Positions 52,557 to 61,252 of a stretch of DNA of 64,000 nt are shown here, piece after piece. Positions within the stretch are counted from its first letter, which is position 1, and every line of letters begins with the position of its first letter. This DNA comes from Methanomicrobium antiquum (GTDB taxonomy: Archaea > Halobacteriota > Methanomicrobia > Methanomicrobiales > Methanomicrobiaceae), in NCBI RefSeq assembly GCF_029633915.1, contig NZ_CP091092.1:1922001-1986000 (forward strand), written 5' to 3'. The translations under genes were made by a program, and so were the position numbers. Under the pieces are notes generated by a model. It was not told where the DNA came from. It was given only the letters and a program-made list of their open reading frames with translations, and ran no database searches.

Positions 52557-53117
52557 CTAAGTTGATGTAATTTTTCGATATGTTTTTCCAGCTACAAACA
52601 ATGCACCGAATATTAGTGCGGAAACAATTACAATTTCTATGTAAAGAGAAACAGAATTCATGATAAGAAACCCTTCATCAGTAGAAGAAATTGAGGTTAA
52701 CAGCTGAAAAACAGGTGATCCTGAATCACCACTGCCACCGAATGCCATTCCAAATCCATATAAGAAACGTCCGGCTATTGCAATCGCGGACACGCAAAAA
52801 AGAATTTTTTTGAGATACCGGTCAGGAAAAAATCTCTTCATTATCAAAAAAGATGTCAGAACACCCATTATTTCTATTACCAGATTGATAATAAGCGAAA
52901 AATAGCTGAAATACGGTATAATGACACAGAGAAATAATCCAGATACAACCGGTACAGCCGTAGTAAATCTGCTCACAGGAAGCTGTAACTTTTGTAAGGC
53001 ATCATAAGCCAAAACAGACAGAGCTCCACAGCATACAGCAGGTAAGATTACCAGAAGAACCAAAAAAATAAACATTCCAAAAATGGCACCGGACAGGAAT
53101 ATTACAGATAAGTCCAT
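52557..53117 (-). CDS. Polytopic membrane protein of unknown function
   Basis: 186 residues with four to five membrane helices (about 8-32, 50-75, 78-95, 100-122, 155-178). No family recognised. It is 42 bases downstream of the propeptide-like gene at 53160-53834 on the same strand, repeating the order propeptide-like protein then membrane protein seen at 26271-24361. Confidence 0.55.
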   Translation of the reverse strand: MDLSVIFLSGAIFGMFIFLVLLVILPAVCCGALSVLAYDALQKLQLPVSRFTTAVPVVSGLFLCVIIPYFSYFSLIINLVIEIMGVLTSFLIMKRFFPDRYLKKILFCVSAIAIAGRFLYGFGMAFGGSGDSGSPVFQLLTSISSTDEGFLIMNSVSLYIEIVIVSALIFGALFVAGKTYRKITST

Positions 53118-53159
53118 GTTAAAATACCTGTTAAAAACATAAAAATAAGTGTCTAAACC

Positions 53160-53834
53160 TTATTCCCCCGGCAACGGCAGCATGTAGTCATGATTTATAT
53201 CATCTGACGAGTATATTGCATACAAAAGACGGGGTGATTTCATTGCAGACTCTGTTGCCTGAACGGGAATTATATATATACCAAAGCCATCACGATATTC
53301 AGACTGGAAATTGACATCAATCATGAAATAACTAAGACCTTCACCTGTGAGACTCCTTGCCTGAGCAATTATCACTCCACCATCTCCATAATTCCTGCTG
53401 TCTTCAATTTTGTGGAAATAATAATCAATATTGTTATTGGTCTCATCCCGGGGTTCAGGCAGGTAATAAGTTAAATTAATACTGTATTTTGTGTCATTAA
53501 TCCGCATCAGAAGAGTTGTGCTGTTGTCCTGTTTAAGCCCGAAATCATCGAACTCAACAAGATCACAGACCATAACATCGGCAGGTATATAGATCTCCCC
53601 GTATTTTTCCGTGATGTAATCAGGAACAGGCAGAGAAGTATTGTATCTTGCCTCAATTACATTGTTATAACCGATTATATCGCAGACAATGTCAGAATTA
53701 TTATGGTTTCCCTGCCCGAAAGCCGGTTTACTGCCATCCGATATTGTATCTCCTATAAAAAAAACTGCGAAAGCAACGATTACAATAACTGTCAATAAAA
53801 GACCTGATACCAAAATAATATTTTTTGACTCCAT
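53160..53834 (-). CDS. Second stand-alone metalloprotease propeptide-like protein, membrane-anchored
   Basis: 224 residues: membrane helix about 7-28, then a domain that aligns with the propeptide of protease A: YITEKYGEIYIPADVMVCDLVEF against ILENKYGKLNIPSTVLKYDIVQF-type sequence, followed by L-x-MRINDTKYSINL, and near the end LLYAIYSSDDIN against LHIVYSSKDME. There is no catalytic domain. The similarity is closer to protease A, whereas the 25642-26271 protein is closer to protease B. It may act as a trans inhibitor or folding aid; this is an inference. Confidence 0.6.
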   Translation of the reverse strand: MESKNIILVSGLLLTVIVIVAFAVFFIGDTISDGSKPAFGQGNHNNSDIVCDIIGYNNVIEARYNTSLPVPDYITEKYGEIYIPADVMVCDLVEFDDFGLKQDNSTTLLMRINDTKYSINLTYYLPEPRDETNNNIDYYFHKIEDSRNYGDGGVIIAQARSLTGEGLSYFMIDVNFQSEYRDGFGIYIIPVQATESAMKSPRLLYAIYSSDDINHDYMLPLPGE

Positions 53835-53908
53835 TAATCATTCATCCCAATAAAATTTATATTTCTATGTATATGAATAAAAGTTGAGAGCAGCAGTTAT
53901 TATTTTTT

Positions 53909-53933
53909 CTCACTATGTTCTTGAACTGTTCTG
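53909..53933. repeat. 25-base repeat, copy 3
   Basis: TCTCACTATGTTCTTGAACTG followed by TTCT, the best match to the consensus of the three copies, 75 bases upstream (minus strand) of the propeptide-like gene start. It contains perfect GAAC-T-GTTC arms. Confidence 0.45.
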
Positions 53934-53973
53934 AGCATTTTCTTCTTAAACCCGGAAAAGGATTTTTTTTATT

Positions 53974-54441
53974 TCATTCTGCCTTATAACTGACGGCTAC
54001 AAACTGTGACCCGCCTGTTTTAAAATTATCAATATCAGGTGTTGAACCTGCAAGTGAGGGATCGTACCTTGTGGCGTTTTCATAGCAGAGGGCAGCTCCC
54101 GTTTTATCTCCGGAATTCAGCAGAATAAAACCCTTTGTGTGCCATGAAAGCCCTAATTCAGGGTTTATTTCAAGAGCCTTATTCACACTGTATAAGGCCT
54201 CATCATACTGGTTGAAATTATTGTTATAGTACATTGCTCTGATAACCCAAGCCGTTGCATTTCCCGGATCAGATTCTACCATATTATCATAATGCTTAGC
54301 GCTTGCATTTGCCTTAGTTGCAAACTCCGCCATTGCCTTTAGATTTTCCTCACTGGAACGACCAGTACAGCCGGAGAAGAAAATAGCCGTAAACACCAGA
54401 AATAATAGACAGATTGTTATTAAAAATCGTTTCACATCCAA
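53974..54441 (-). CDS. TPR-containing lipoprotein
   Basis: 155 residues with a lipoprotein signal ending AIFFSGC, then at least two TPR units: YDEALYSVNKALEINPELGLSWHTKGF and DKTGAALCYENATRYDPSLAG. It is similar in design to the TPR lipoprotein at 30503-30931 and likewise lies near a 25-base repeat. It is probably an envelope scaffold; no partner is known. Confidence 0.72.
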   Translation of the reverse strand: MDVKRFLITICLLFLVFTAIFFSGCTGRSSEENLKAMAEFATKANASAKHYDNMVESDPGNATAWVIRAMYYNNNFNQYDEALYSVNKALEINPELGLSWHTKGFILLNSGDKTGAALCYENATRYDPSLAGSTPDIDNFKTGGSQFVAVSYKAE

Positions 54442-54515
54442 ATTTTTTGTTTAAGCAGGGATAAGTTTTTTGATGATTTTCGGACAGAATTTCTTATGAT
54501 AATCTTATAAGTCCG

Positions 54516-54573
54516 GAGGATTTTTGTTGCGGAGGATGCAGTTACGTTTTATGTGGCTGTTAAACCCGAATAA
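54516..54573 (+). pseudogene. Relic of the end of a methyltransferase gene
   Basis: The stretch GAGGATTT...GCAGTTACGTTTTATGT ending in TAA matches the last codons of the methyltransferase gene at 36054-36893 (QEDFYC, EAVTFYVGIK), with one extra base that shifts the frame. Only about 60 bases are left, so it is a degraded duplicate. Confidence 0.55.
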
Positions 54574-54696
54574 TAAATGCCGGAGAAGTCTCACCCAAAT
54601 TCTTCTTTTTTAGTCTCATGCCTACACAAGGAGCAAGTCCGATTATATCCTGCCAATAATTTTTATATTATAAAGTACAATTTTCATGAAATGCTC

Positions 54697-54731
54697 TGGA
54701 CAAATCCGAAATACAAATTCGGATCTGTCCA
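54697..54731. promoter_or_regulatory. 14-bp inverted repeat overlapping the promoter of the DUF4143 ATPase
   Basis: Arms TGGACAAATCCGAA (54697-54710) and TTCGGATCTGTCCA (54718-54731), one mismatch, seven-base loop. It sits directly downstream of a TATA-like TTTATATTATAAAG (54662-54675) and a TTTCATGAAA palindrome (54682-54691), and ends six bases before the ATG at 54738. The position suggests an operator or a 5' transcript hairpin controlling the gene. Confidence 0.5.
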
Positions 54732-54737
54732 AAATTT

Positions 54738-55922
54738 ATGATTAATATGATAAAAAGAGAAGCAGAAGAAAAACTAAAGCAGCTTGCAGAGGGCTTTCCT
54801 GCAGTATCTGTGACCGGGCCAAGGCAGTCGGGAAAGACTACCCTTGTAAAGGCAGTTTTTCCGGACAAACCCTATGTTTTGCTTGAAGAGCCGGACACAA
54901 GAGCATACGCTTTGGAAGATCCAAGAAGTTTTTTGAAGCAGTATGAAAATACCGGTGCAATAATTGATGAGATTCAGCATGTTCCTGAGCTTTTTTCCTA
55001 TCTCCAGGGAATACTTGACAGTTCATCAGAAAATGGCAGATTCATACTTTCGGGTTCACAGAATTTTCTCCTTTCTGAGAAAATATCCCAGTCTCTTGCA
55101 GGAAGGGTTGGAATCTTAAAACTTCTTCCTCTCTCAATGAGTGAGTTAAAAGCAGAAGGCTTTGGTCTGAAAACATACGAGGATTATTTGTTCAACGGAT
55201 TTTTCCCACGGATTTATGACAGCAAAATAAATGCACAGGACTATTACTCTTCATATGTTCAGACATATATTGAAAGAGACCTGCGAGAGCTTAAACAAAT
55301 AAAAAACCTCTCCACATTTCAGGATTTCCTGAAGATGTGCGCAAACAGAAACGGCCAGATAATAAATTTTACTTCAATTGGAAATGATTGCGGAATATCA
55401 GACAACACTGTGAGGGAATGGATTTCCCTTCTCTGTGCGTCATTCATAATAATCCTGACAAGAGCACATCACAAAAATTTCAACAAACGGCTTACAAAAA
55501 TGCCCAAACTTTATTTTACAGACCCGGGTCTTGCAGCATATCTTGCCGGAATACAGGACATCGATCAGGTAAAATTCCATCCTATGAAAGGAGGACTCTT
55601 TGAATCTCTCATTATCAGTGAAATGTTAAAATACAGGTTCAACAGATCAAAGGAGAACAATCTCTATTACTGGAGAGACAAATCCGGGCATGAGATAGAC
55701 TGCATTATTGATACAGGAGAAGAGAATCCGGTGCCTGTCGAAATTAAGGCAGGAAGAACAGTAAATGACGATTACTTCAAAAACATCTCGTACTGGAATA
55801 ATCTTTCAGGCAACGAGCCTGAGAGATCCTTTGTGGTTTACGGCGGTGACAGCCCACAGAACAGAAAGGCGGGAAGAGTTGTTTCATATGATGATTTAAG
55901 TCAGGTAATAGAATTTTTGTGA
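54738..55922 (+). CDS. DUF4143-type AAA+ ATPase
   Basis: 394 residues. The N-terminal ATPase domain has Walker A TGPRQSGKTTL, Walker B AIIDEIQHV, sensor GRFILSGSQNF and the family segment SLAGRVGILKLLPLSMSEL. The C-terminal part is the DUF4143 domain, including KLYFTDPGLAAYLAG and a PD-(D/E)XK-like end, YYWRDKSGHEIDCIIDTGE...PVEIKAG. These proteins are abundant in archaea and bacteria, often near mobile or toxin-antitoxin loci; their biochemical role is unsettled. A promoter-proximal hairpin suggests tight control. Confidence 0.85.
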   Translation: MINMIKREAEEKLKQLAEGFPAVSVTGPRQSGKTTLVKAVFPDKPYVLLEEPDTRAYALEDPRSFLKQYENTGAIIDEIQHVPELFSYLQGILDSSSENGRFILSGSQNFLLSEKISQSLAGRVGILKLLPLSMSELKAEGFGLKTYEDYLFNGFFPRIYDSKINAQDYYSSYVQTYIERDLRELKQIKNLSTFQDFLKMCANRNGQIINFTSIGNDCGISDNTVREWISLLCASFIIILTRAHHKNFNKRLTKMPKLYFTDPGLAAYLAGIQDIDQVKFHPMKGGLFESLIISEMLKYRFNRSKENNLYYWRDKSGHEIDCIIDTGEENPVPVEIKAGRTVNDDYFKNISYWNNLSGNEPERSFVVYGGDSPQNRKAGRVVSYDDLSQVIEFL

Positions 55923-56012
55923 TAATCATAGATATATGAAAACACACTCCTCAATTTTTTTGCCTGATAGAGGATAAAGTGATTTGACAGGAAAATAAAT
56001 GGTGATTAACCA

Positions 56013-56492
56013 ATGCAAAATAATGAAAAGAAGAATCAGTTATCTATCCATGATGAATTGACAGAATTTCTGCTATATACATCCCCTGACGGAGAGGTAA
56101 AAGTAGAGGTGTTTTTGCATAATGAAAACATCTGGCTTACTCAAAAGCGGATTTCTGAGTTGTTCGGTGTTGGAATTCCTGCAATATCTAAACATTTAAG
56201 CAACATTTTTGAGAGTTGTGAGTTGGTTGAAGATTCAGTTATTTCCATTTTGGAAACAACTGCCGCAGATGGGAAAACCTATAAAACCAGATATTACAAC
56301 CTCGATGCCATAATATCGGTAGGCTATCGTGTTAATTCATCCAAAGCAACCCGGTTTCGAATATGGGCAACAAAACTGCTTAAAGAATACATGATTAAAG
56401 GATTTGTTTTGGATGATAAGCGACTGAAAAATGTGAATAGGTTTTTTACAGAGCCATTTAGATTTCCCATGCAACAGGACAAACCTTATTAG
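56013..56492 (+). pseudogene. RhuM-family protein, C-terminally truncated
   Basis: 159 residues. The first 140 are a typical RhuM (virulence protein/Fic-associated) N-terminus: LLYTSPDGEVKVEVFLHNENIWLTQKRISELFGV, TRYYNLDAIISVGYRVNSSKATRFRIWATKLLKEYMIKGFVLDDKRLKN. Full-length members run to about 300 or more residues; here the sequence diverges after DDKRLKN and stops at 56492. It is probably a truncated remnant, although the DNA-binding part could still be made. It ends within the inverted repeat that precedes the XRE-ImmA gene. Confidence 0.75.
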
Positions 56493-56529
56493 TTTACAAA
56501 ACATAAGAAAAAATAACGTTTGTAAACTA
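56490..56529. promoter_or_regulatory. Perfect 11-bp inverted repeat before the XRE-ImmA gene
   Basis: Arms TAGTTTACAAA (56490-56500) and TTTGTAAACTA (56519-56529) separated by 18 bases. Position a few bases before the start of an XRE-type antitoxin gene is typical of an autoregulatory operator. It could also act as a transcript hairpin after the truncated RhuM gene. Confidence 0.55.
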
Positions 56530-56545
56530 AAGAGTGGTGATTGTG

Positions 56546-57592
56546 GTGAATCAGATTGGAGAAAGAATACTTGCCGCCAGAAAAGGAGCAGGACTTAGCC
56601 TGAGAGCTTTGGCAGACATTGCAGGGATTTCTCATACTGCCATCTCAAAATATGAAAAAGGAGAGATAACACCTGATTCCGACATGCTCATAAAAATAGC
56701 GAATGCTACCGGTAAAAGCATGGATTTCTTTTTCAGGGATATTACCATTGGGTCACTCAAGCCGAATTACCGGTGCAAAAAAAGCCTTGGAAAAAAAACA
56801 GAAACTAAAATACACGCAAAAACACTTGACTGGCTGGAAAGATATCTTGAGATAGAGCATATCAGCGATGAAAAAATAGCTGTTATACTGCCGGACAGAA
56901 AAGATTGCCATGTGGATTCTCTAAACGATATCGAAAAAGTTGCACTAAGAGTTCGTATGCAATGGAATCTGGGATTAGATCCAATCGATAATTTAATTGA
57001 CAGTTTTGAGATGCATGGAATTAAAGTAGGCATTATTGATGTCGATACAAAATTTGATGCACTAACATTCCATTATGATGATACTCCGGTTATTGCGGTT
57101 GCTAAAAACATTCCTGGCGACAGGCAGAGATTTAATCTGGCTCATGAACTGGGCCATATAATTCTTGATATAAATCCCGGACTGGATGCTGAAAAGGCTG
57201 CAAACAGATTTGCAGGAGCATTTCTGATCCCGGAAGAGATGATGAAATATGAGCTCCTCGAAAAGCGAAGAACAATTGATATTAATGAATTATACCGGAT
57301 AAAACACAAATATGGCATAAGTATGAAGGCCCTGATACACCGTGCAGCCGATCTTGAAATTATTACAGATAATATTGCAGAAAGGCTTTACCGCTTGTTT
57401 TCAAAAAATGGCTGGAATAAAAAAGAGCCGGGTAAAGGTTTTCCCAACGAAAGACCGATTCACATGGAGCTTTTAATCCTTCGTGCCCATGCCGAGGAAA
57501 AAATCACCAGATCACGTGCAGTTGAACTTTTCGGAGAGCCCCTGACAAACATCCTCAATGAATATAATGAGCCGGAGATGATTAATGGCTGA
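56546..57592 (+). CDS. XRE helix-turn-helix plus ImmA/IrrE-type metallopeptidase (COG2856) regulator
   Basis: 348 residues from GTG 56546 (earlier GTG codons at 56534, 56537 and 56543 exist; this one gives the family start MNQIGERILAARKGAGLSL). The XRE domain covers about 3-65. The ImmA/IrrE domain follows, with the zinc motif FNLAHELGHIIL, and FAGAFLIPEEMM. Such proteins are antitoxins or anti-repressors, commonly paired with a PIN-type toxin. The next gene overlaps it by eight bases and begins as a PIN-like protein, fitting a toxin-antitoxin pair. Confidence 0.88.
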   Translation: MNQIGERILAARKGAGLSLRALADIAGISHTAISKYEKGEITPDSDMLIKIANATGKSMDFFFRDITIGSLKPNYRCKKSLGKKTETKIHAKTLDWLERYLEIEHISDEKIAVILPDRKDCHVDSLNDIEKVALRVRMQWNLGLDPIDNLIDSFEMHGIKVGIIDVDTKFDALTFHYDDTPVIAVAKNIPGDRQRFNLAHELGHIILDINPGLDAEKAANRFAGAFLIPEEMMKYELLEKRRTIDINELYRIKHKYGISMKALIHRAADLEIITDNIAERLYRLFSKNGWNKKEPGKGFPNERPIHMELLILRAHAEEKITRSRAVELFGEPLTNILNEYNEPEMING

Positions 57593-57896
57593 TTCCAAAG
57601 AGGTCTGGATAAGCGATACCTGTATCATTATTGATTTATTTAACGCAGGCATCCTTTCTCATCTCTTTAGCCTTAAATATACAATTAAAACAACCGATTT
57701 TGTAATCAGTGAATTATTATCAGTCGATAAAAATCTCCTTAAGGATTTTGATGTGGTTGCAACTCCTGCTGAAGAGATTAAAGAAATTTCAACAATTCAC
57801 AAATCCCTGCAAAGCAAAAACTCAGTAATCGGCACAACCTCTATCTCCAAACCCTTCAAATTCATCAGCTCGCTTCTGCTTTCTGTTATTATATAG
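57585..57896 (+). pseudogene. PIN-like toxin partner, truncated at the 3' end
   Basis: The first about 80 residues look like the start of a PIN-fold RNase (VWISDTCIIIDLFNAGILSHLFSLKY, TTDFVISELLSVD), with the first catalytic Asp and Glu present. The frame then runs into antisense sequence of the convergent DUF4143 ATPase (from 57797), so the second half with the remaining acidic residues is lost. The start overlaps the XRE-ImmA stop, as in intact COG2856/PIN pairs. A functional nuclease is unlikely. Confidence 0.65.
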
Positions 57897-59104
57897 CCCC
57901 TATTTATCCCGAACTTTTTGCAGGCGGCAATTAAACCATTGATCTCTCTTTGCTGATTGCTATTATTAAGAGAATAGCAGACCTGAAAGGCGCCCTTAAT
58001 TTCATCCCTCTCCTTTATAATGAAATCACACTCACAGCCACTGTCATTCAGGAAAAATATCTCTTTTCCACGCCTTTTAAGCTCATTAAATACGACATTT
58101 TCATAAAGTCTCCCCACATTATCAGAGAACTTAAATGAAACAGCATTCACAAACCCGGTATCAACAGAATAAAACTTATTATCAGACTTAATCTGCTTTT
58201 TTAAGGAATAATTGTAATTCCGGATATCAAAAAGCATATAAACCTCTTTTAGCGCATTTACATAACTCTCAACAGTGGCGTAATTAAACCCTAAAGCTTT
58301 TGATATACTGTTAATATTATTTTGTTTTGTATCATTTGACAACAGATAATAGGTGAGAGTTTCGAGTTTGGAATAGTCAAAACCATGCCTTCCGACAATA
58401 TCCTTTATCAGTATTGTATTAAAATATGAAATTAAATCCTCATGTTTAAGCTCCGCTTTCATATTGGCAATCTTTGGAAAACCGCCAAACTCCAGATATT
58501 CATTAAACAGCCGGTTAATCTCAATTTTTTGGGAGGTATAATCAGGCAAATCTGTGCAGACTACGCCTTTAAATGAAATATACTCTAAAAAAGTTAGCGG
58601 ATATATCTCAATGCAAAGGTGCCTGCCGCTCAAGGCCGTTGCTATCTCGCCGGAAAGCATCTTTGATGACGAACCTGTCACATATATTTTTGCCTTATTT
58701 AATTCGTGAAGAGTATAAACCCATTTTTCCCACCCGGAAACATTCTGCACCTCATCTAAAAACAGATAAACTTCACCTTCAGGATTTATGTTTTCACGAT
58801 ATACAGTAAAAATTAAAGACAGAAGATCATCATTTTGAGCGTTTGAAAGCCTTAAGTCTTCAAAATTCACATATAACAGACATTTCCTCTCCACAATTTC
58901 TGAAAGAGACTCCATCTCCATCTTCAGAAGTGTTGACTTACCACTCCTTCTGATACCTGTAAGTACAATAATCTCACCGGAGTCCCGGAACAACTCTATT
59001 TTGCTCTGATATTTTGGCCGCCTGTGATATTCATTGAAATCTTTCTTCCAATAGTTCCAGTCATTGAGAATTTCCATGATCTGACTTTTGGTAAGCATGC
59101 CCAT
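57797..59104 (-). CDS. DUF4143-type AAA+ ATPase
   Basis: 435 residues from ATG 59104 (MGMLTKSQIMEIL; 59098 is another choice; the longer frame to 59146 starts at TTG inside an operator). Walker A GIRRSGKST, Walker B VYLFLDEVQNV, sensor YVTGSSSKML, LSGRHLCIEIYPLTFLEY, and a C-terminal nuclease-like FFLNDSGCECDFIIKE. Same family as the 54738-55922 protein but only distantly similar. Its 3' end cuts into the PIN-like gene, and a three-site palindrome array covers its promoter. The short distance from the TATA region to ATG suggests a leaderless transcript. Confidence 0.85.
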   Translation of the reverse strand: MGMLTKSQIMEILNDWNYWKKDFNEYHRRPKYQSKIELFRDSGEIIVLTGIRRSGKSTLLKMEMESLSEIVERKCLLYVNFEDLRLSNAQNDDLLSLIFTVYRENINPEGEVYLFLDEVQNVSGWEKWVYTLHELNKAKIYVTGSSSKMLSGEIATALSGRHLCIEIYPLTFLEYISFKGVVCTDLPDYTSQKIEINRLFNEYLEFGGFPKIANMKAELKHEDLISYFNTILIKDIVGRHGFDYSKLETLTYYLLSNDTKQNNINSISKALGFNYATVESYVNALKEVYMLFDIRNYNYSLKKQIKSDNKFYSVDTGFVNAVSFKFSDNVGRLYENVVFNELKRRGKEIFFLNDSGCECDFIIKERDEIKGAFQVCYSLNNSNQQREINGLIAACKKFGINRGYIITESRSELMNLKGLEIEVVPITEFLLCRDL

Positions 59105-59136
59105 GAGAGAGAGATCTGACTTAAAACCATAAAAAC

Positions 59137-59218
59137 TTATAGTCAACTATAACAAAATGCACCAAATTGTTATACCGCACTATAATAAAAATGGGATTTT
59201 TGTTATACTCCGGTATAA
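59137..59218. promoter_or_regulatory. Three TTATA-N6-TATAA palindromes spaced exactly 33 bases apart
   Basis: Sites of 16 bases at 59137-59152, 59170-59185 and 59203-59218 (TTATAGTCAACTATAA, TTATACCGCACTATAA, TTATACTCCGGTATAA). The constant 33-base period, about three DNA turns, puts them on one face of the helix. The first overlaps the likely TATA region of the DUF4143 ATPase. This is a good candidate for a cooperative repressor operator. Confidence 0.6.
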
Positions 59219-59339
59219 GTTCCTGACAAACAGATTATATTTAATAATTAATTTCAGTATTGCAACTGGTATTCTGGGGTTCACATAAAGCGTTGAACAA
59301 TCTCTCTTAGAATTCTCACAAAAACAAAATGTTCTTTAA

Positions 59340-60392
59340 AGCAAAATCCGCAATCTGATAATAGCAGCCAGAAAAACTGCTGCACAAAATATAAACACTC
59401 TTCAGGTAATCACAAACTTTGAAATCGGAAGAATAATCGTTGAAAATGAACAGTCCGGAAAAATAAAGGCTGAATATGGAAAAAATACCCTCATTGAGCT
59501 TTCCAAAAATCTGACTGAAGAATTTGGAAGGGGATTTTCAAAGAGCAATCTTGAATACATGCGCAGATTCTTTATAGATTACAAAAATGAATTCGCGGGA
59601 ATATCCCAGACACTGTCTGGGGAGTCTGTATATTCCAAAAGTCCGACAGCAATTGCCCAGACATTATCTGGGCAATTCATACTGCCAAATCTTAGCTGGT
59701 CACACTATGTTTTTCTGATGGGGATAAAGAACAGAGATGAACGCAGCTTCTACGAGATAGAATCCGGGGATAACAACTGGTCGCTTTCAGAATTAAAACG
59801 CCAGTTCAACTCCGGCTTATACGAAAGACTTGTTATGAGCAAAGATAAAACCGGAGTTTTAGAGTTATCACAAAACGGCCAGATCGTTCAAAAGCCCGAA
59901 GATCTGATTAAAGACCCATTCGTTCTAGAATTTCTTGGACTTGACGAGAAAGAAAGATATTCTGAAAGCGAACTTGAATCCGCAATAATAGACAAATTAG
60001 AGCATTTTTTACTTGAACTTGGCAAAGGATTCTTATTTGAAGCACGACAGAAAAGATTTACTTTTGACTCTGAAAATTATTATGTTGACCTTGTTTTTTA
60101 CAACAGATTACTTAGGTGCTATGTACTAATTGACCTTAAAATAGGCAAATTATCCCATGAAAACCTTGGACAGATGCAGATGTATGTTAATTACTACGAC
60201 AGGCATGTAAAACTGGACGATGAAAGGCCAACAATAGGAATAATTCTCTGCAAGACCAAAAACGATGCACTCGTAAAACTCACCCTCCCAGAAGACGGAA
60301 ATGTATACGCATCCCGTTATCAGTTATATCTTCCATCAAAAGAAGAACTTCGGGATAACCTTATAAAATGGTCTGAAGAAAGTAAAAGATAA
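59340..60392 (+). pseudogene. DUF1016 (YhcG-like) nuclease family gene with broken start
   Basis: From 59340 the frame reads SKIRNLIIAARKTAAQNINTL..., the DUF1016 N-terminal domain, and continues through SKSNLEYMRRFF (ATG 59559 is internal) to the C-terminal PD-(D/E)XK part: YVDLVFYNRLLRCYVLIDLKIGK and YVNYYDRHV. No start codon lies in frame before the domain. An ATG at 59329 (MFFK...) would connect if one A were added in the AAAG at 59338-59341. The family is linked to DNA restriction and recombination; its role here is unknown. Either a one-base loss or a read error broke the start; the C-terminal part is well preserved. Confidence 0.72.
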
Positions 60393-60414
60393 CAAGGATT
60401 AAGAGAAACTATAC

Positions 60415-60572
60415 GCAAAAAAAATTATTTCCCTTAGGTTTTGGCCCGATATTTTTTGAGACGGACGATTTCGTCACGTTCCATCTCATCAAGTCTCATC
60501 TTAATGAAGTCCTCGTGCCTGTTTGAGTTCAGGAATAACCATAAACTCAAGAGCATTTACACAGGCAGTTTG
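60415..60572 (-). pseudogene. Duplicated fragment of the atpD 3' end
   Basis: About 155 bases matching 62363-62515, the last codons and trailer of atpD, with long identical runs such as GAGACGGACGATTTCGTCACG. Several indels and substitutions destroy the frame. It is a direct repeat of the true atpD end about 1.95 kb away and encloses the regulator and serine-protease genes. Confidence 0.8.
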
Positions 60573-60591
60573 TGCTTATAGATTCACCCTA

Positions 60592-61068
60592 TCATCTCTT
60601 TAAAAGCTCCCTGTTTTTCCACAAAATAATGATCTGTAAGAATAATGCTCCCAGTGCTATCAAAAACAATGGAAAATATGGATCACCAATGAATGGAACA
60701 TTAAATCCCATGTGAAGACGAGGAATTGTATAATATGTGTAAATTGCAACAAATGCAGTCACAAATGTAAGAAAAGACGAAAGCATAATTGAAAACTTTG
60801 AATTTTTACTATCTCCTGCAACCGCTTTTCCAAAAGGAGTCAGTTCATAATATATCCATTTATGTCCATCATCTTTCGCATTAATAAGACCTGCCTCTTC
60901 CATTTTCTTAAGATGATAATGCACAGTTGATTCCTGAAGAGAGAGTTCCTTTGAAAGTTCAGAATTGGTTTTTTTCCTGCAAACAAGTAGTTTCAACAGA
61001 TTAATCCGGGTATCCGATGACAAAGACTCAATTATGTCTTTATTTATGATATATTCAGAATCCCCCAT
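60592..61068 (-). CDS. Membrane-bound ArsR-like winged-helix regulator
   Basis: 158 residues. The N-terminal winged helix-turn-helix (IIESLSSDTRINLLKLLVCRKKTNSELSKELSLQESTVHYHLKKMEEAGLI) ends at about residue 75; two membrane helices follow (about 92-112 and 128-148). The DNA-binding domain faces the cytoplasm, and the short outside loop could sense an envelope signal. It is divergent from the secreted serine protease gene 184 bases away, so it may control that gene. Confidence 0.78.
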   Translation of the reverse strand: MGDSEYIINKDIIESLSSDTRINLLKLLVCRKKTNSELSKELSLQESTVHYHLKKMEEAGLINAKDDGHKWIYYELTPFGKAVAGDSKNSKFSIMLSSFLTFVTAFVAIYTYYTIPRLHMGFNVPFIGDPYFPLFLIALGALFLQIIILWKNRELLKR

Positions 61069-61252
61069 AATATCATAATTGTTTGAAAAGGATAAAATTA
61101 TAGTGTTTCAAAAAAGTAACATCCCTGAGATACCACCAGAAAAATTAAAAAATGATTCGATGCACTTCTAAGGTTTTTGATATGCTTAAGATAATATAAA
61201 TTACAGCCTTTAATGGAGGAGTAAAAATCCTTCAAAATTGAGGTATATTTAA

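Noticed and set aside
59137-59218. 33-base periodic palindromes as a CRISPR array
   Set aside because: Only three units with diverged 16-base palindromes and similar A-rich gaps; better explained as operators.
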